DNA of 64,000 bases from Icerya purchasi (taxonomy: Eukaryota; Arthropoda; Insecta; Hemiptera; Monophlebidae): the NCBI GenBank assembly GCA_039619475.1, contig CM077116.1, positions 2,852,001 to 2,916,000 on the forward strand, given 5' to 3'. Shown piece by piece: positions 1 to 9,877 of the stretch. Within the stretch, counting starts at the first letter, position 1; every line of letters begins with the position of its first letter. The notes under the pieces were generated by a model. It worked only from the letters and a program-made list of their open reading frames with translations. It did no database searches and was not told the DNA's origin. The translations under genes and the position numbers were made by a program.

Positions 1-214
1 CAGAAGGGTCTCCCAAGTCAGACAGGTCTTAACGGAGGAATCAGAAAAAGCGTGTCCCGCACGAAATCCAACAGCGTTTGCATTCCATGTTGAAACGGCT
101 TGTTGGTCAGCGTCTGTTCTCCAGGTCAGGAGCGGCTGCATTATAGGAGAAAACCTGTAATCCTACAGTAAGCAAGGGGAAACTACTGTAGTATATTCCC
201 GCGTATATTATGAA
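1..214 (+). other. 5' untranslated or leader part of the RTE-like element
   Basis: No open frame of note. It is GC-richer than the downstream AT-rich intergenic DNA and leads directly into the first ATG at 215, so I read it as the element's leader. It contains an 8-bp stem (CTACAGTA at 163-170 pairing with TACTGTAG at 184-191) with a 13-nt loop. Whether the hairpin has a role is unknown. Confidence 0.45.
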
Positions 215-1294
215 ATGTCCAAACAAGTATCTGATGTGCCATACGATCCGGTTGGCAACCGGCGTTTCGACTCTCGGGATCGAAATGTGAAATATGCGAC
301 CGATATGCCATGCGACCCGATTGGCAACCGGCGTTCTGAGTTTCGGGATCAGAATGTGAAATATGCGACCGAAAAATCTAAAACGAAAGTCAGAACTTTT
401 GAAACTAATAGAATTGCTACATGGAATGTACGCGGACTAAGAGAAACTGGAAAACTTCACATAGTAGAACAGGAATTGATTCGTCATAAAATAAAAATCT
501 GCGGTTTATCCGAAACACATTATAACCAATCAGGTCATTTTGAAGGAAATCATTACAGAATATATTGCTCAAGTAGTAACACACTCAGCAGGGCAGGTGT
601 CGCATTCATGGTGCACAAGGAAATTGATAATATAATAAAAGGTTATCGAGTCATCAATGAACGCATTATTCTGATAAGACTGGGGACTAGACTAATTAGG
701 ATTAATCTAATTCAAGTATATGCACCTAGTGCGTGTGCTTCAGATGAAGAGGCACAGTTATTTTATGATGAAGTGAGTGATGTGCTAAGATTACTCCCAC
801 GATGTGAAATCAATATCGTCATGGACGATTTCAACGCCAAAATTGGCAAAATATACGATGATGAATATGAACATATACGGAAACATATAGGCAACTACAC
901 AACTGGTGATCGAAATGCAAGTGAAGATAAATTGGTACAATTTATTATCGACCAGCATATGGCAATAATGAATACGATGTTCAAAAATCACGTTCGTAGA
1001 CTAATAACATGGATATCCCCTGGAGATCGAGTCCGCAATCAAATTGACTTCCTATTAATTAACAGACGATGGATCTCATCGTGTAAGGACGCTAAAACAC
1101 TACCAGGAGCGGAATGCGGCTCAGATCATAGATTATTAATGATGGAAGTTAGATTAAAACTTAAAACTCAGAATAAAAAGACACCCTCAACGAACATGAA
1201 AATAATAAGAACAAAAGAGTTTCAAGTAGACATGGAAACGAGACTTAAGAGCTATACACAAGAGAATGAAAACATATCATCAGAACAGAACTGA
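215..1294 (+). pseudogene. EEP endonuclease domain of RTE-like element
   Basis: N-terminal part of the retrotransposon polyprotein, responsible in the family for nicking target DNA before reverse transcription. Motifs in order: TWNVRG near residue 69, LSETHY near 98, QVYAP near 166, MDDFNAKIG near 202 (family consensus GDFN; the Gly is Asp here), NQID near 276 and the terminal GSDHRLL near 304. The first ~50 residues are two copies of a 23-residue unit. The frame stops at TGA 1292-1294 but stays open in the same frame beyond it, so the stop is a point mutation inside a longer ORF. Decayed copy, not a host exonuclease gene. Confidence 0.8.
233..370 (+). repeat. In-frame 69-bp tandem duplication
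   Basis: Positions 233-301 and 302-370 are two diverged copies of a 69-bp unit, each coding 23 residues with the pattern D-x-P-x-DP-x-GNRR then RD-x-NVKYAT. The unit is a multiple of three, so it lengthens the protein N-terminus without breaking it. Confidence 0.85.
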
Positions 1295-2794
1295 AAGCAG
1301 CTGAAAGAACACATTAAAAGCGCATACAAAAACTCACAACCACAAGAAAAAACAAAGCAATGGAAACACTGGTTTTCAAATGAAACAATTGCTGCCATAG
1401 AAGAACGAAGAAACTTAAATCGAGGAGTTGAAAACTACGAGGAAAAGAAAAAGTTGTTAAGCAAACGGATTAAAAGACTCTGCCGAAAAGACAAAAACGA
1501 ACATATCTCCTCCATATGCGACGCAACTCAAAAGAGTGCGGATAAAATGGACGTAATACTATTGTACCAAAAAGTCCGATTACTGGCGAGAGAATTCAAA
1601 ATGAAAACCCAGGTAGTTGAAGATGAGAACGGTTCATTAAAAACGGATGCTACCGAGGTGGCGGAAACGTGGCGGAAGTACTGTGCTAAGTTGTACAGCA
1701 CGGAAGAAGGAGTTCAGGGAGTTAATGAAAACATTTTAATGGATGAGCTGGAGCCTCCTATTCTGTTTGCAGAGGTTCGAAATGCTATAAACTGTTTAAA
1801 GCAGAATAAGGCCCCCGGCCCCTATAACATTCCTGCGGAAATATTTAAAATAGCGGGTGAAAAGACAGCACATGCTATACACACAATCTGCAATAACGTC
1901 TGGAAATCCAGTATATGGCCAGAAGAGTGGTGTCAACCAACATATATTACTCTACATAAGAAGGGATCTCGCAAAAAATGTGACAATTACCGAATAATAT
2001 CATTAATTCCGCACGTTAGCAAGGTAATGTTAAAGATTATATATGAGCGCCAATATAATCTAATGCGTAACGAGATTCCATGGGAACAAGCAGGTTTTAG
2101 GAAAGGGAGGGGAACACGGGAGCAGATTTTGAACATGCGGCTACTGATAGAAAAAGCACGTGAATATAACGTCACAATGGTACTATGCTTTGTGGACTAT
2201 AAAAAGGCTTTTGATTGTGTTCAATGGAATAAACTGTGGCCGATCTTAATTGAAATGGGAGCACCAAGACATTTAGTACGCCTTATCGTAAATTTATATA
2301 AGCATAGTACGTCAAAAGTCCGAATAAATAAAAATACATTCTCGAAAGACTTTTACCCATCACGCGGTGTACGGCAAGGCTGCATCTTATCTCCAATGTT
2401 GTACAACATCTATGGAGAATACATCATGCGTAAATTTTTGCAGAACAATGATAGCGGATTTTCAGTCGGAGGAGTTCAGATTTCAAATCTCAGGTACGCA
2501 GACGACACAACACTAATAACCGGTAACTTAAGCAGTATGGCGCAAACTCTAAGTCGTCTTGAAAAATGCAGCGTTGAATACGGGTTACTAATTAATAAAG
2601 ATAAGACGAAAATTATGATCATAGACAGGAAAAACGACAATCGCCCGGAATTGCATGATGTTAACGGCGTGGAAATTGTAAAACAGTATGGATATCTAGG
2701 TTCGATAGTAGAAAATCGAGGGGGATCGGAAGCAGAAATTAGACACAGAGCAAACATAACAAAAAGTGTTATGTGTCGGCTAAAACGTATATGA
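1295..2794 (+). pseudogene. Reverse transcriptase domain of RTE-like element
   Basis: Continues the frame of the upstream endonuclease through the TGA at 1292, so both are one ORF. Visible RT signatures: KAPGPYNIPAEI, PTYITLHKKGS followed by the YR-I-SLIPH box, GFRKGRGTREQI, FVDYKKAFDCV, GVRQGCILSPMLYNIY, and the catalytic box LRYADDTT with YADD encoded at 2495-2506. The RT core looks residue-complete at the catalytic aspartates. It ends at TGA 2792-2794, again with the frame open beyond. Between endonuclease and RT is a Lys/Glu-rich linker without a recognised domain. Confidence 0.85.
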
Positions 2795-3243
2795 GCTGAT
2801 CCCGCGGTATCAAAGAAAGTAAAAATAAGACTAGTGAATAGTCTAGTATTCTCGGTATTTCTATACGGCGCAGAAACTTGGACTTTACGTAAATCCGATC
2901 GACAAAAAATAGATGCGTTAGAAATGTATTGCTGGAGACGAATGCTACGAATCCCGTGGACGTAAAAAAGAACAAATAGCTCGGTGTTACAAGAAATAGA
3001 CGTAACGAAAAGATTATCGTCGGAAGTAGTTAGAAGAATATTAAACACATAATAAGAGCAAATGGATTTGAGACGAGAATTCTGGAAGGAAAAGTAGAAG
3101 GAAAAAGAAGACGTGGTCGCGTTCCAACCAGATGGTCAGACATGATCCGGACAGCTGTAGGAAAGAGTTTCGTAGAATGTGTTCGACTGGCCCACAACAG
3201 CGATCAATGGCGACATCTTATACATCACATGGACAGATCATAA
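2795..3243 (+). pseudogene. C-terminal domain of RTE-like element, with stop and frame change
   Basis: In the same frame as the RT, codons after 2795 read LVNSLVFSVFLYGAETWTLR and MYCWRRMLRIPW, a C-terminal signature of this retrotransposon family. A TAA follows near 2963. From about 3046 the coding signal moves to another frame and reads IIRANGFETRILEGKVEGKR, then RGRVPTRWSDMI and NSDQWRHLIHHM, ending at TAA about 3241. The same domain occurs on the minus strand at 42518-42900 and 61921-62253. Confidence 0.75.
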
Positions 3244-3277
3244 TCTCGATATCTCCACGAGGGATTCACGACTCATT

Positions 3278-3288
3278 GATGATGATGA

Positions 3289-3344
<56 letters not shown>
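3278..3344. repeat. (GAT)5 followed by (AT)27 microsatellite
   Basis: GAT units at 3278-3292 pass directly into an uninterrupted AT run at 3291-3344. It sits just after the RTE coding end, and the family typically terminates in short tandem repeats, so the GAT part probably marks the element's 3' end. Confidence 0.9.
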
Positions 3345-3350
<6 letters not shown>

Positions 3351-3667
3351 TTATTCTAAATGTTATAGTTTACCATAATTTGTGTTTTGCCTTGCCAGTC
3401 ACGGGTAAATGTCCTATATTTTGAAAATTATCCATATGGGGAGGGGAAATTCCCTTATTTGAAGATTTTTATTTTTTATTTTATTTTTTTATTATTTGAA
3501 ATTTTTCTTCCTTCGAATATCCAACATACATCCAACCACACTACTCAATAAAAAGTAATATAAACTTTAGTTAGTGCATTATATTAAAGATTTATCAATC
3601 ATGGAAACACGGTTGACCACAAGTAAAAAACCAAAAGAGTCAGATTTTTGACGAGGGGCGAAACGAA
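3345..3667. other. AT-rich spacer, no gene seen
   Basis: T-rich DNA with no supported ORF. It might include a degenerate LTR of the adjacent gag/integrase remnant, but I could not find a matching second LTR. Confidence 0.4.
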
Positions 3668-4048
3668 ATGCAACAGTTAAAAGAGACGGTTCAAAACCTT
3701 CCGGAGCAGGTTTCGCAACTTACTATGATAGTAATGGAGCAGACGAAAGAAACAATACCAAAAGATGAAGAAATAGTAAAGAAAGAGAGATCATGTATAG
3801 AAGGAACCATCAATTTTGGTCAGAAAATGAAAGTCAAACTGATGCTAGAGAGATTGAAGGAAATAAAAAGTTTTACCTCGGATACATGGCCGCCGTTTTT
3901 TTTACAGAACATAAAAATTATTATTAATAGAATACCGGAACTGGATATTGACGATATTTTAAACATCATTGAAGCGAAATTTGGGTCAGATCGCCAGAGT
4001 TGGTACCGCAACATAAACATAATACATAGGACTGGATACAAAATTTAA
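3668..4048 (+). pseudogene. Possible gag-like fragment of an LTR element
   Basis: ORF of 126 codons, rich in Lys, Glu and Ile, starting MQQLKETVQNLPEQ and predicted largely helical. No CCHC zinc knuckle and no named domain are visible. I suggest gag only because it immediately precedes a gypsy-type integrase tail in a different frame (from 4057), as in an LTR element that lost protease, RT, RNase H and most of integrase. It could equally be unrelated helical sequence. Confidence 0.35.
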
Positions 4049-4056
4049 TATTCTTT

Positions 4057-4356
4057 CCAGCTGTAAGTGAAATAGATTATCAAGAAATAGAGAAAAGAGC
4101 CAAAAAGAACATTAAAAAGAAAATTCAGGAAAGAAAAAGGTTAAACGACAAAAAGAAATGTAAAACCTTTAAAGTAGGAGATGAAGTATTGTTAAAGATA
4201 CATACTATCTCAAATAAAATAAATAGGAGAATATCCAAATTCAATTTGCTGTTTAATGGACCCTACATCATAAAAGAAGTATATGGAAACAATACATATT
4301 TGTTATATAATATTAAATATAAAAAATATATTGGAAAACATAACATGACTATCTGA
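4057..4356 (+). pseudogene. Gypsy-type integrase C-terminus with GPY-like module
   Basis: Reading frame 1 from 4057 gives a Lys-rich helix (EIEKRAKKNIKKKI), then KVGDEVLLKIHT and, about 20 residues on, FNLLFNGPYIIKEV and GKHNMTI, ending at TGA 4354-4356. The VGD-VLL plus GPY combination is the hallmark of Metaviridae (gypsy) integrase C-termini. The catalytic core and zinc-binding region are missing, so this is an internally deleted relic. It ends only 15 bases before the ATG of an unrelated R1-like endonuclease. Confidence 0.65.
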
Positions 4357-4371
4357 CTTACCATACTGACT

Positions 4372-5569
4372 ATGGCAGTTCAGATATTATACCTTAATGT
4401 TGATAATTGTGCAGCTGCACAGCATCTTTTTACTAGAACAGTTGTTCAATCTGATTATGACATTGGGATCATTTGCGAACCATATTTAAGAAATAACAAT
4501 ATCACCTTTAACAATTGTAACTTTAACACATATTTAAGCAATAGAGTCTCCATAATTATAAACAAACGCATTACGCACAACCTAATAGTATCCTACACCA
4601 ATATAATTGCTATTAAAATTAGCAACTATCTTCTAATTGGGTGCTACTTGTCCCCCAACGAAGACAGGGAACCACCCCTTCAAAAAAATTGAACACATTA
4701 TTAAGAATAATTACAAATTAAACATCATTATTCTTGGGGATCTCAATATTCGATTACCAACTTTAGAATCCAAAATCAAACTCAATAAAAATTCACTAAT
4801 GCTCTATGATATTATTAACAGTAACAACCTAACTATTATGAACAATGATACTCCTACATTTGAAAACCATAACGGAACAAGTGTAATTGATTACCTTATT
4901 GTTTCTCAAGAAATTCATACACTAACTAGTTATAATATAAATGATTCTGATCTCACTGCACATAAACAATTTAGCATACATATCAAAAGTGGAGTTCATA
5001 TGACTGAATCAAAATACACTAAAGTTGATCCAGCCAAATTATGTGACACTCTTGACAAGAACACTATAAATGACCATATTAGCATAATTAATTCTCATAA
5101 TGACTATAACTCAGTGGACTCAACTATTGCTGCACTGAATGCCTACTTAATTAGATCTACAAAAAACTGCGAATACCCCTACAATGAAAATAAAAATGAC
5201 TGGTGGAATTCTGAATTAGAAAACCTGAAATTCCTAATTAATAGAACTCGTAAAAAGAAAAATAAAACTAAAAATCATCTAAAACGCTTAATCATTAATG
5301 TTATACTCAAAACGTTGAATAACGACTATAAAAAGTTAATAATAAAAACAAAATTAAACTACTGGAAAAGATTTATAACAGAGTCCAATGCATGGGGTAA
5401 GCCCTATAAATATGTACTTGGAAAGCACAAAAAATGTGATATTCCAGAAATAAAACATAAAAATAAAATCTATTACGAAAATAGTGAAAAGTGTACCATA
5501 CTTCTAAGTCACTTCTTCCCGGAGATTAAGGATGAGATAATTAAACCTAAAGAATTTAATCGCATATAG
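4372..5569 (+). pseudogene. R1-like non-LTR endonuclease, frameshifted and lacking RT
   Basis: Starts MAVQILYLNVDNCAAAQHLF and reads IICEPYLRNNN, the R1-type endonuclease N-terminus. The frame shifts between about 4640 and 4690 and continues with IIILGDLNIRLPT, NDTPTFENHNGTSVIDYLIV and a terminal D-x-TAHKQF. Then come the linker motifs WWNSELENLKFLINRTRKKK and WGKPYKYVLGKHKK typical of the stretch between endonuclease and RT. It stops at 5567-5569 before any RT motif. Losing the 3' half is unusual because non-LTR insertions usually lose the 5' end, which suggests a later deletion or a chimeric junction. Confidence 0.7.
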
Positions 5570-5877
5570 GCGAAATTAACTTTTGATTTACATCACTCTG
5601 ATTTTAAATAAATATATTAATTTTACGCAAATTTTATCAGAAAAGGGATTAATTAATTGACTTTCACTTAATTTATACTAACTTGTTTGAATTTCTAATA
5701 CATCTTCTAAACATTATCATTATGTAAATATTTATTTTGAAGGAAAAATTTGTTGTATCATGATTTTGCATTTGTTTTATTTTTTTTTGTAAATGTATTC
5801 AGAATTACGTTTTCTATATGAATGTAAATATACTCATAAAATATTTTTATGTAGCCCATAGCATGCCATTAATTAAG
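5570..5877. other. AT-rich spacer, no gene seen
   Basis: No supported ORF, repeat or RT continuation of the upstream element. It ends at the pogo target site. Confidence 0.4.
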
Positions 5878-5880
5878 TAA

Positions 5881-5903
5881 GGTAGAGGTACCAGTAATTG
5901 ACA
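5881..5903 (+). repeat. Left terminal inverted repeat of pogo-like element
   Basis: 23 bases identical to the reverse complement of 9272-9294. It includes the core CCAGTAATTGACA that recurs in subterminal copies. Confidence 0.93.
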
Positions 5904-5906
5904 GTG

Positions 5907-5921
5907 TACCAGTGATTGACA
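5907..5921 (+). repeat. Subterminal copy of the terminal motif
   Basis: TACCAGTGATTGACA lies four bases inside the left terminal repeat. It matches the inner half of that repeat with one change, as expected for a duplicated transposase-binding site. Confidence 0.8.
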
Positions 5922-6306
5922 CTTTTTTTTTTGAAAGCCAAAAATAAGAGTTATGTACGATAAATGGTCACACTGCCAAATCTATCTAATAAAGGATACA
6001 TCTGTTAATAACAATTTAATTTAGTTGATCGAATAAAAATCATGTGGTAGGTGGTGAATTGTGTTTCATTTGCAAAAGTTGAAAAGTGCGCCTAATTTGT
6101 CTAGTTTCTAAAAAAATTCTTAAGAAAAGTAAGTTTGGTTTTTTAATATTATTTTCTCAACTCTTTATGATAATTGTGTTCGAATAAAGACTAATTGATA
6201 GAGGACATCCTAATGTATCGATTTGTGTATTGGTTGGATGAAATGTGACAGTAGTCGCCATTTTTATTGATGTGTCAAATACTGGTCTGAAAAATATACC
6301 AACCTT

Positions 6307-6373
6307 CCAGTTGATTGACAGTATGTCAATCATTGGTTTTATTTAAAAAATTGAAAGCATCTAATGATTGACA
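6307..6373. repeat. Subterminal motif cluster, left side
   Basis: Three variants of the same core: CCAGTTGATTGACA at 6307-6320 on plus, TGTCAATCATTGG at 6324-6336 on minus, and TAATGATTGACA at 6362-6373 on plus. A weaker one (GTGTCAAATACTGG) lies near 6272. They sit just upstream of the transposase ATG at 6411, so they could be transposase-binding or promoter-repression sites. That role is inference. Confidence 0.7.
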
Positions 6374-6410
6374 GTCGTGATTTACCTTTGTTGTTGTGAA
6401 TTACAATTAG

Positions 6411-6555
6411 ATGCCAAAGAAACCAGCCCAGCCTTACGATGAAAGCAGAATGGAGAAAGCTTTGTTCGATATGACTAAGGGTATGAAGGCTTATACTGCT
6501 GCCAAAAAACATAATGTGCCTCGAACTACATTAAAATATAAGTTTGAGAACAAGG
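6411..6555 (+). CDS. Pogo-like transposase exon 1 (helix-turn-helix)
   Basis: ATG at 6411 opens 48 codons plus one base, reading MPKKPAQPYDESRMEKALFD then the DNA-binding motif AAKKHNVPRTTLKYKF. This is the pipsqueak/CENP-B-type helix-turn-helix used by pogo transposases to bind terminal repeats. It ends at a donor with GTAAGT from 6556. The acceptor AG at 6650-6651 follows a T-rich tract, and joining g(6555) to ga(6652) restores a glycine codon and the frame of exon 2. The intron is 6556-6651, 96 bases. Confidence 0.8.
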
Positions 6556-6651
6556 GTAAGTTATATTTGGATTAGTAAAGTTTACTGAAGATACTTACTG
6601 AGTCAATATAGAATGAATAAGAAATAATTACGTATTTTAATTTTTTTAAAG

Positions 6652-7565
6652 GAAAGAACCGTATGGGGCCAGATCCTTATCTTTCATTTGAATTTGAAGA
6701 TAGGTTGAAAAACTGGATTTTTGAGATGCACAAATCCGGATTTCCAATAGGAAAAGAACAACTCATGATCAGTATTCACCAGTATCTTAAAGAATTGAAC
6801 GAGCCATTAAAATTTAAAGAGAATCAACCAGGAGAGAAGTGGTATAAGCTATGGAGGAAGCGTCACCCAGATATTACATTACGAACTTCGCAACATTTGA
6901 CAGAAAGTCGAGCCAGTATTACAGAAAATAATATACGAAACTGGTTTCAAGACATGAAAAAATATTTGAACGAAAAGAAATTGTTGTCAGTTTTTGAAGA
7001 TCCGCGAAGAATTTTTAATTGTGATGAAACGGCATTATATCTGGCTCCAAATGAGGGGAAAACATTTGCTCGCCGTGGTGATAAAACTATATACCGTCGG
7101 TCTAAAAATTCCGAAAAAGACAATTTAACTGTGCTGCTGACTTGTAATGCTCACGGAGAGTTAGCTCCCCCAATGGTTGTCTTTCGTTGCGAACGAATTC
7201 CAAAGAATGTAGCTGAATCAGTTCCAAATTCATGGGGAGTGGGGCGCTCAGAAAATGGTTGGATGACGAGTTCTGTATTTTTTGAATACGTTGCGAATAT
7301 ATTCGTGCCATGGCTAAAGCAACAACATATTTCTAGATCAGTATTATTATTTTTAGACGGACACGTTTCGCATTTGACATCACAACTTTCTGAATTTTGC
7401 AGCCAACAAAAAATTGAAGTTCTTGCCTTATATCCAAATGCAACTCACATAATGCAGCCTTTGGATGTTTCAGTTTTTCGCTCATTTAAACAACGTTGGA
7501 AGAATACTGTGCGGTCTTTTAGAATAAATAATAATGGTGCGAGCTTGACTAAAAGCAGTACTTGA
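6652..7565 (+). pseudogene. Pogo-like transposase exon 2, DDE domain (frame broken at end)
   Basis: Continues from exon 1 with a second DNA-binding (CENP-B-like) region containing WYKLWRKRHPDITLRT. The DDE_1 catalytic domain follows: first Asp in IFNCDETALYLAP, second in LLFLDGHVSHLT, third in ATHIMQPLDVSVF about 35 residues later. All three acidic residues are present. The frame runs into TGA at 7563-7565, but the family sequence continues in another frame (AVLDTLPKEIFINGFRTCGL from about 7550), so a small indel near 7545-7560 is responsible. Ends of the same copy are intact, so the inactivation may be recent. Confidence 0.85.
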
Positions 7566-8424
7566 CACATTGCCCAAGGAAATTTTCATAAATGGGTTCA
7601 GAACGTGTGGGTTGTGTCCATTTGATGTGGATCAGATTGATTTTTCCAAATTTGATCTATCACATCATTCATTTACAAAGAAACAAAATTTGAGCACCAT
7701 GAATGATAGTTTTTCCGATAATACGATCAATACGAGTACAATGACGGTAATATTCCTTGAACTTTTGGAGGAACGTATTGCGCCTAATGTAATACAACTG
7801 TTTAATAAAATTTTTCATGGTGAGGAGGAAGAAACGGTATTAGAAGAAGATAAACTTACATCGCTCTTCAAGCTGTGGAAAGATGCTAAATGTGAAGCAA
7901 ATCCACAAGTCGTACAAAATGATGAAGCCGTCTCGATTTTACTTGGTGCAGATATAAATTTATGTGAAAATACGACTAATGATAATTCATTCTTAGCAAA
8001 CTCTAAAACAATGATAATGTCAACGCCTTCAACTTCAGGTATTCAAAATATTTCTCGTCACGATCCACTTGTTACTCCACCATCAATTTCTATTAATGAG
8101 CTCACATGCACGGATTTAATTGATCGTGTTGCACCGATTACACCATGCTCAACTGCAAATCCTCTGCAAGAATCTTCTGGAGAACAAATACTAAGGGAGA
8201 AGTATAAACCACCAGACAATCAAGTTCCAAGTCCTTTCAAAAAAGCATTTTTCTATCAGATGCCAAATTATGCTGGCCTATCTAAAAAACGAAAACGGGA
8301 AACTTTTCCCAAAGCTATAACATCACAAGCCTGGCAAGACTATAATCGTAAGAAAGAACAAAAAAAAGCTGAAGAGGCAAAAAAAAGGAAGAACGTGCCG
8401 AAAAAACAAAACTCAAATCATTGA
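7566..8424 (+). pseudogene. Pogo-like transposase, middle segment after first frameshift
   Basis: Starts with PKEIFINGFRTCGLCPFDVD, the segment that follows the DDE core in pogo/Tigger transposases, then a low-complexity Ser/Thr/Asp-rich linker and a basic tail (KKRKRETFPKAITSQAWQDY, then Lys/Glu repeats). It stops at TGA 8422-8424. The next frame continues the sequence once the run of eight A at 8379-8386 is taken as one base off, giving KKEERAEKTKLKSLSKL. The homopolymer position means a sequencing or assembly error is possible. Confidence 0.75.
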
Positions 8425-8861
8425 GCAAACTCAAGAAGAAAAAACAGCCTATTGCCAATGAGGAAGAAAATGATGAGCCTAATCGGGAACTCATTAGTGA
8501 TGAAACTGACGGCGAAACCTTTTTTGATTTGGAAATTTTAGAAGACAATGAAACTGGCCAGGAAGAGGTTATAGTTGGTAATTTTGTACTCGTGGAATTG
8601 AAAACTGTCGCAAAAAAAAATATATATTACGTAGGAAAAGTGACACAAATAAAAGATGACAAATATTTCATTAACTTTTTACGAAAATCTGAAAAACAGC
8701 ATGATACTTTTTTTTACCCAAATGTAAAAGACGAAATGTGGGTGAAAAAAAATATGATTAAAATGAATTTGAAAGACTCTCTAACTAAAGAGACAAAACG
8801 TGGTCGCGAGAGAATAAAATTTGAAATTAGTTTAAGTAGTTTAAATTTAAATATAAGTTAA
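8421..8861 (+). pseudogene. Pogo-like transposase, C-terminal segment after second frameshift
   Basis: An acidic patch (EEENDEPNRELISDETDGE) is followed by a small compact region reading VGNFVLVELKT, IYYVGKVTQIKDDKYFINFL and KDEMWVKKNMI. This looks like a beta-barrel, tudor- or chromo-like C-terminal module seen in some insect transposases. I recognise the pattern but not a named family. Stop TAA at 8859-8861, with AATAAA at 8883-8888. Confidence 0.65.
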
Positions 8862-9036
8862 TTTTGTACTGATTTTTTTTAAAATAAATTTTGAACTAAA
8901 CCTTAAAATACCTTATTCATTATTTACCACTGCAATTATATATCTTATACATCACCAATACTTAAAAATATGTCATCTTCTATTTAACTTTTAACAATTT
9001 ATCAAAAATTATTCAAAAAATGAGAAAATTTTATTA

Positions 9037-9097
9037 TGTCAATCACTGGGCGTCAATCACTGGAACGTTAGCTTTGTGATATGTCAATCACTGGTAC
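9037..9097 (-). repeat. Subterminal motif cluster, right side
   Basis: Three minus-strand copies of the terminal core: TGTCAATCACTGG at 9037-9049, CGTCAATCACTGG at 9051-9063 and TGTCAATCACTGGTAC at 9082-9097. They mirror the left-side cluster, about 175-235 bases inside the right terminus. Confidence 0.8.
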
Positions 9098-9271
9098 TTT
9101 TTACAATTCTCACTTTGAAGTTATCTTGTCGAGGTTGTAATTGAAATGCAAAGTAAAACTAAAAATGAAAATATTAAGTAAACATTCCTTAATCATTATC
9201 TATGAGAAAGAAATCGATAGCTAAAAACAGAGAGTTATTATTCGCTATTAAAAGGGGGGAAATGCTTAAGG

Positions 9272-9294
9272 TGTCAATTACTGGTACCTCTACC
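9272..9294 (-). repeat. Right terminal inverted repeat of pogo-like element
   Basis: Exact reverse complement of 5881-5903, followed by one unpaired base and the TA target duplication at 9296-9297. Confidence 0.93.
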
Positions 9295-9300
9295 CTAGTC

Positions 9301-9340
9301 TTGGATCATGCCCAAATTAAAATTGTAAGACATGATCCAA
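9301..9340. repeat. Perfect 10-bp inverted repeat next to pogo right end
   Basis: TTGGATCATG at 9301-9310 pairs with CATGATCCAA at 9331-9340 across a 20-nt spacer, five bases outside the transposon end. A GC-richer stretch follows to about 9380. Function unknown. Confidence 0.6.
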
Positions 9341-9380
9341 GGGGAGGGCTCTGTAGCGAGACAGATACTCGCCACATGAG

Positions 9381-9877
9381 TAATAAAAATTTTTAATAAT
9401 TTTTTTTTATAATGAAAATAAAAATTTGACAATATATACACACATATATGTATGTATATAAAAAAAAAAATATATATATATTAAATAATTAGTCTATGTC
9501 AATCACATAATCATCATTGTTTCCTCTGAGACAATGATGATCGAAAAAGGTGGTTTTGAAGTAGAAGATAGTTTTTTGATATGATGATGAACGTTGGATG
9601 AAAAAAGATAGAAAAAAAGAAAATAATTGTGGAATTTTATAATATTTTAACAGTAAAAATAATGAAAATTATGTGTAACTAAAACACATAAAGTGTGGTT
9701 GGATGTACCGAGGATGTTTCGAGGGAATCTAAAATTTAATTAATGGCATGAATAAGGTAATCATAAATTTTGTAAATTAGAAGAATACATTTTCGGTTAT
9801 TTTATTATATTGCTTTTATTTATTCACTTTTATGTTAGTTTAGATATATTGTTTTAATTAATCGTTCGGCAACGAAT
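9381..9877. other. AT-rich spacer with simple repeats and a hairpin
   Basis: No gene. Simple TA/CA/A repeats lie at about 9432-9480. An 11-bp perfect stem, ATCATCATTGT (9510-9520) with ACAATGATGAT (9531-9541), has a 10-nt loop. One more TGTCAATCAC motif occurs near 9497. Confidence 0.5.

Larger units (their letters stand above)
1..3292 (+). mobile_element. RTE-like non-LTR retrotransposon (near full length, broken)
   Basis: Element with an N-terminal endonuclease/exonuclease/phosphatase (EEP) domain followed by a reverse transcriptase and a C-terminal domain in one long frame, then a short 3' end running into (GAT)5. One-ORF architecture, EEP of the 'craniofacial development protein 2-like' type and a microsatellite 3' end fit RTE-related elements, although the clade is inferred by eye. 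The left boundary is not visible, so the 5' end may lie outside the window. The frame is interrupted by stops at 1292, 2792 and about 2963 and by a frame change near 3045, so this copy cannot make an intact protein. Confidence 0.8.
5880..9295 (+). mobile_element. Complete pogo-like DNA transposon with TA target duplication
   Basis: Bounded by TA at 5878-5879 and 9296-9297. The terminal inverted repeat begins GGTAGAGGTACCAGTAATTG (5881) and is matched in reverse complement at 9272-9294 over 23 bases; one more base pair at each end (5880/9295) is mismatched. Length 3416 bp. It contains one transposase gene with a GT-AG intron, two frameshifts and a polyadenylation signal at 8883-8888. TA duplication and a DDE_1-type transposase with helix-turn-helix N-terminus point to the pogo/Tigger group of the Tc1-mariner superfamily. 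Confidence 0.9.

Noticed and set aside
3528..9708. 16-bp inverted match between 3528-3543 and 9693-9708, and 15-bp match between 5862-5876 and 9736-9750
   Set aside because: In a 64-kb AT-rich window, matches of this length are expected by chance; the pairs are not nested and do not bound a common element.
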